The notes under the pieces are model-generated. The model was not told the origin of the DNA. It was given only the letters and a program-made list of their open reading frames with translations, and did no database searches. The translations under genes and the position numbers were made by a program. A stretch of DNA of 8,022 nucleotides from CAIMMJ01 sp037131955 (lineage in GTDB: Bacteria; Bacteroidota; Bacteroidia; UBA4408): positions 1 to 8,022 of the forward strand of contig JBAXQC010000096.1 of assembly GCA_037131955.1 (NCBI GenBank), given 5' to 3'. Within the stretch, counting starts at the first letter, position 1. The number at the start of each line of letters is the position of its first letter. Of this stretch, positions 6,388 through 8,022 are shown piece after piece.

Positions 6388-8022
6388 ATGTCAAAAAATC
6401 ATCCAAAGGGATTACCTTATTTGTTTTTTACCGAAATGTGGGAACGTTTTGGTTATTATCTAATGATAGGAATTTTTGTTCTGTACATGACCGATTTTGA
6501 CAAAGGCGGCTTAAATATGGACAGGGAGGATGCTGCTGATATTTTTGGAACTTTTATTGCACTAAATTATCTAACGCCTTTTATTGGCGGGCTCATCGCA
6601 GATAGACTTTTGGGCTATAGAAAATCAATCATTATTGGTGGATTATTAATGGGGTTTGGTTACTGCTTGTTGGCCGTGAAAGGCTTTACTGCTTTCTATT
6701 CTGCTATTGCACTAATTATTGTAGGCAATGGTTTTTTTAAACCAAATATTTCAACACTTCTAGGTAATCTATACTCTCAGCCGGAGTACAAAGAAAAAAA
6801 AGACAGCGGCTACAGTATTTTTTACATGGGAATAAATATTGGTGCATTTATCTGTAATTTTTTTGCAGCATTTTTAAGAAATACTTATGGATGGTCCGAA
6901 GCATTTTTTGCAGCAGGAATAGGAATGTTTATTGGAGTTGTTGTTTTTGTTGTAGGAACTAAACATTATAAACACGTTGATATCATTAAACCGGCAGAAA
7001 AGGAAGATGCCTCGGTAGTTAAAGTACTTTATTCTGTTTTATTGCCTGCGGTTGTTACAGGTATTTTGGGCTGGTTTATTCCGGGAAATATATTTGGTTC
7101 CGATTCTTCTGATGCTTTTTTATTGGGAGCAATTCCGGTAGTTGCGTTTTATGCTTCACTATATTTTAAAGCCAATCAAACAGATAAAAAAGCATTGGGG
7201 GCATTGTTATCCATATTTGCTGTTGTTGTTGTTTTTTGGGCAGTATTTAAGCAGAATGGAACAGCATTAACAACCTGGGCACAGTATTATACTTCCAGAG
7301 AGGTTCCTGCTCCCTTAGAAGGAATTACCAACACATTAAAACTAAATGAAATTGTAAAGTATGAAAAGGACAGCACATATTTAATGGACAAACAATTTCG
7401 GAAAATAAAAGATGAAAATGGAGAGGCCATAAAAGCGCCTGCATTTCCAGCCTATTTTAGCAATATCTCAAAAAAAGATACACCTCCAAGAGGAGAGGAA
7501 GTAAAACTTATTTCAACAGAATTGTTTCAAAGTATAAATCCATTTTTTGTCGTTACCCTTACCCCGTTAGTAATAGCATTTTTTGCATTTTTACGACGAA
7601 AGAAAAGAGAACCCTCTACACCAGCAAAAATATTCTGGGGTTTATTTATAAGTGGCCTTTCTACTTTGATAATGGTAGCAGCAGTTTATATGTGTAGTAA
7701 TGGCGACATAAAAGCAAGTTCTTGGTGGCTAATTTCTTCTTATGGTGTAATCACTATTGGCGAACTTTTTTTAAGCCCAATGGGATTAAGTTTAGTCTCT
7801 AAATTAAGTCCACCAAGATTAACGGCATTGATGATGGGAGGTTGGAGTTTGGCTACATCAATTGGAAATAAGTTAAGCGGAGTTTTAGCTAAGCTTTGGG
7901 ACGGTTACGAAAACAAAGCAAATTATTTTGGAGTTAATTTTTTACTTTTAATGTTAGCATCGTTGGCTTTGTTTTTAATGCTTAAGAGATTGAACTCTAT
8001 TTTTAAAGAGTATGGGGTTTAA
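6388..8022 (+). CDS. POT/PTR2-family proton-coupled di-/tripeptide transporter
   Basis: This 544-residue inner-membrane protein of the major facilitator superfamily should import small peptides with protons. The family hallmark ExxERF lies at Glu16-Glu19-Arg20-Phe21 in the first helix. GNGFFKPNIS carries Lys118, matching the conserved proton/peptide-coupling lysine of characterised POTs (Lys126/127 in the Streptococcus and Shewanella proteins). The PTR2 signature-like YSIFYMGINIGAFI segment is present, and GELFLSPMGLS carries Glu459, matching the conserved helix-10 glutamate. The hydrophobic pattern fits 12 core helices, perhaps with the two extra central helices usual in bacterial POTs. Between helix 7 (ending near QNGTALTTWA) and helix 8 (starting near NPFFVV) lies a charged loop of about 75 residues (303-378), longer than in E. 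coli DtpA and predicted periplasmic. The ATG at 6388 begins a typical N-terminus; the TAA is the last codon of the window, so the gene is complete. Confidence 0.95.
   Translation: MSKNHPKGLPYLFFTEMWERFGYYLMIGIFVLYMTDFDKGGLNMDREDAADIFGTFIALNYLTPFIGGLIADRLLGYRKSIIIGGLLMGFGYCLLAVKGFTAFYSAIALIIVGNGFFKPNISTLLGNLYSQPEYKEKKDSGYSIFYMGINIGAFICNFFAAFLRNTYGWSEAFFAAGIGMFIGVVVFVVGTKHYKHVDIIKPAEKEDASVVKVLYSVLLPAVVTGILGWFIPGNIFGSDSSDAFLLGAIPVVAFYASLYFKANQTDKKALGALLSIFAVVVVFWAVFKQNGTALTTWAQYYTSREVPAPLEGITNTLKLNEIVKYEKDSTYLMDKQFRKIKDENGEAIKAPAFPAYFSNISKKDTPPRGEEVKLISTELFQSINPFFVVTLTPLVIAFFAFLRRKKREPSTPAKIFWGLFISGLSTLIMVAAVYMCSNGDIKASSWWLISSYGVITIGELFLSPMGLSLVSKLSPPRLTALMMGGWSLATSIGNKLSGVLAKLWDGYENKANYFGVNFLLLMLASLALFLMLKRLNSIFKEYGV

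Noticed and set aside
1..8022. Mobile elements, CRISPR arrays, tRNA/rRNA genes, toxin-antitoxin or defence systems
   Set aside because: No transposase or integrase motifs, long terminal inverted repeats, regularly spaced repeats, RNA gene landmarks or paired small genes were seen; the genes are housekeeping, transport and secreted-protein genes.

Overview
The window looks like chromosomal DNA from a member of the Bacteroidota, probably a Flavobacteriia-, Chitinophagia- or Sphingobacteriia-type organism. Three things point there: two different kinds of type IX secretion (T9SS) sorting domain in neighbouring genes, the Bacteroidota-type -7 promoter element (TAnnTTTG) in front of three genes, and AT-rich DNA with no Shine-Dalgarno sequences before the start codons. 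The genus cannot be named from this sequence.

Layout. Positions 1-321 hold the 3' end of a large secreted protein with a gliding-motility/type B T9SS sorting domain, closed by a clear intrinsic terminator. Next is gcvP (451-3339), a full-length P-protein of the glycine cleavage system with its own short promoter region. A 508-residue secreted protein of unknown function (3406-4932) follows; it has a signal peptide, one SprB-type repeat and a type A T9SS sorting domain, and ends in a strong terminator. Only 2 bases after that terminator's T-tract begins a 300-residue multi-pass membrane protein of the LPG-synthase-TM/flippase-like family (4988-5890). It converges on a small minus-strand DUF983 membrane protein (5887-6291); the two stop codons overlap inside a predicted AT-rich hairpin. 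A divergent promoter region (6292-6387) separates the DUF983 gene from a POT-family di-/tripeptide transporter (6388-8022), whose stop codon is the last codon of the window.

How the genes relate. They look mostly like separate transcription units and not one pathway. gcvP serves glycine/one-carbon metabolism, the POT protein peptide uptake, and the two T9SS cargo proteins surface or secreted functions. No gcvT, gcvH, T9SS machinery gene, mobile element, CRISPR array, tRNA or rRNA is visible. All intergenic gaps are under 130 bases.

I found no convincing undescribed multi-gene system. The points most worth a second look are regulatory and architectural: a terminator pressed against the next start codon, a hairpin that would encode the lysine-rich tails of two convergent genes, and the uncharacterised N-terminal region of the SprB-repeat cargo protein.
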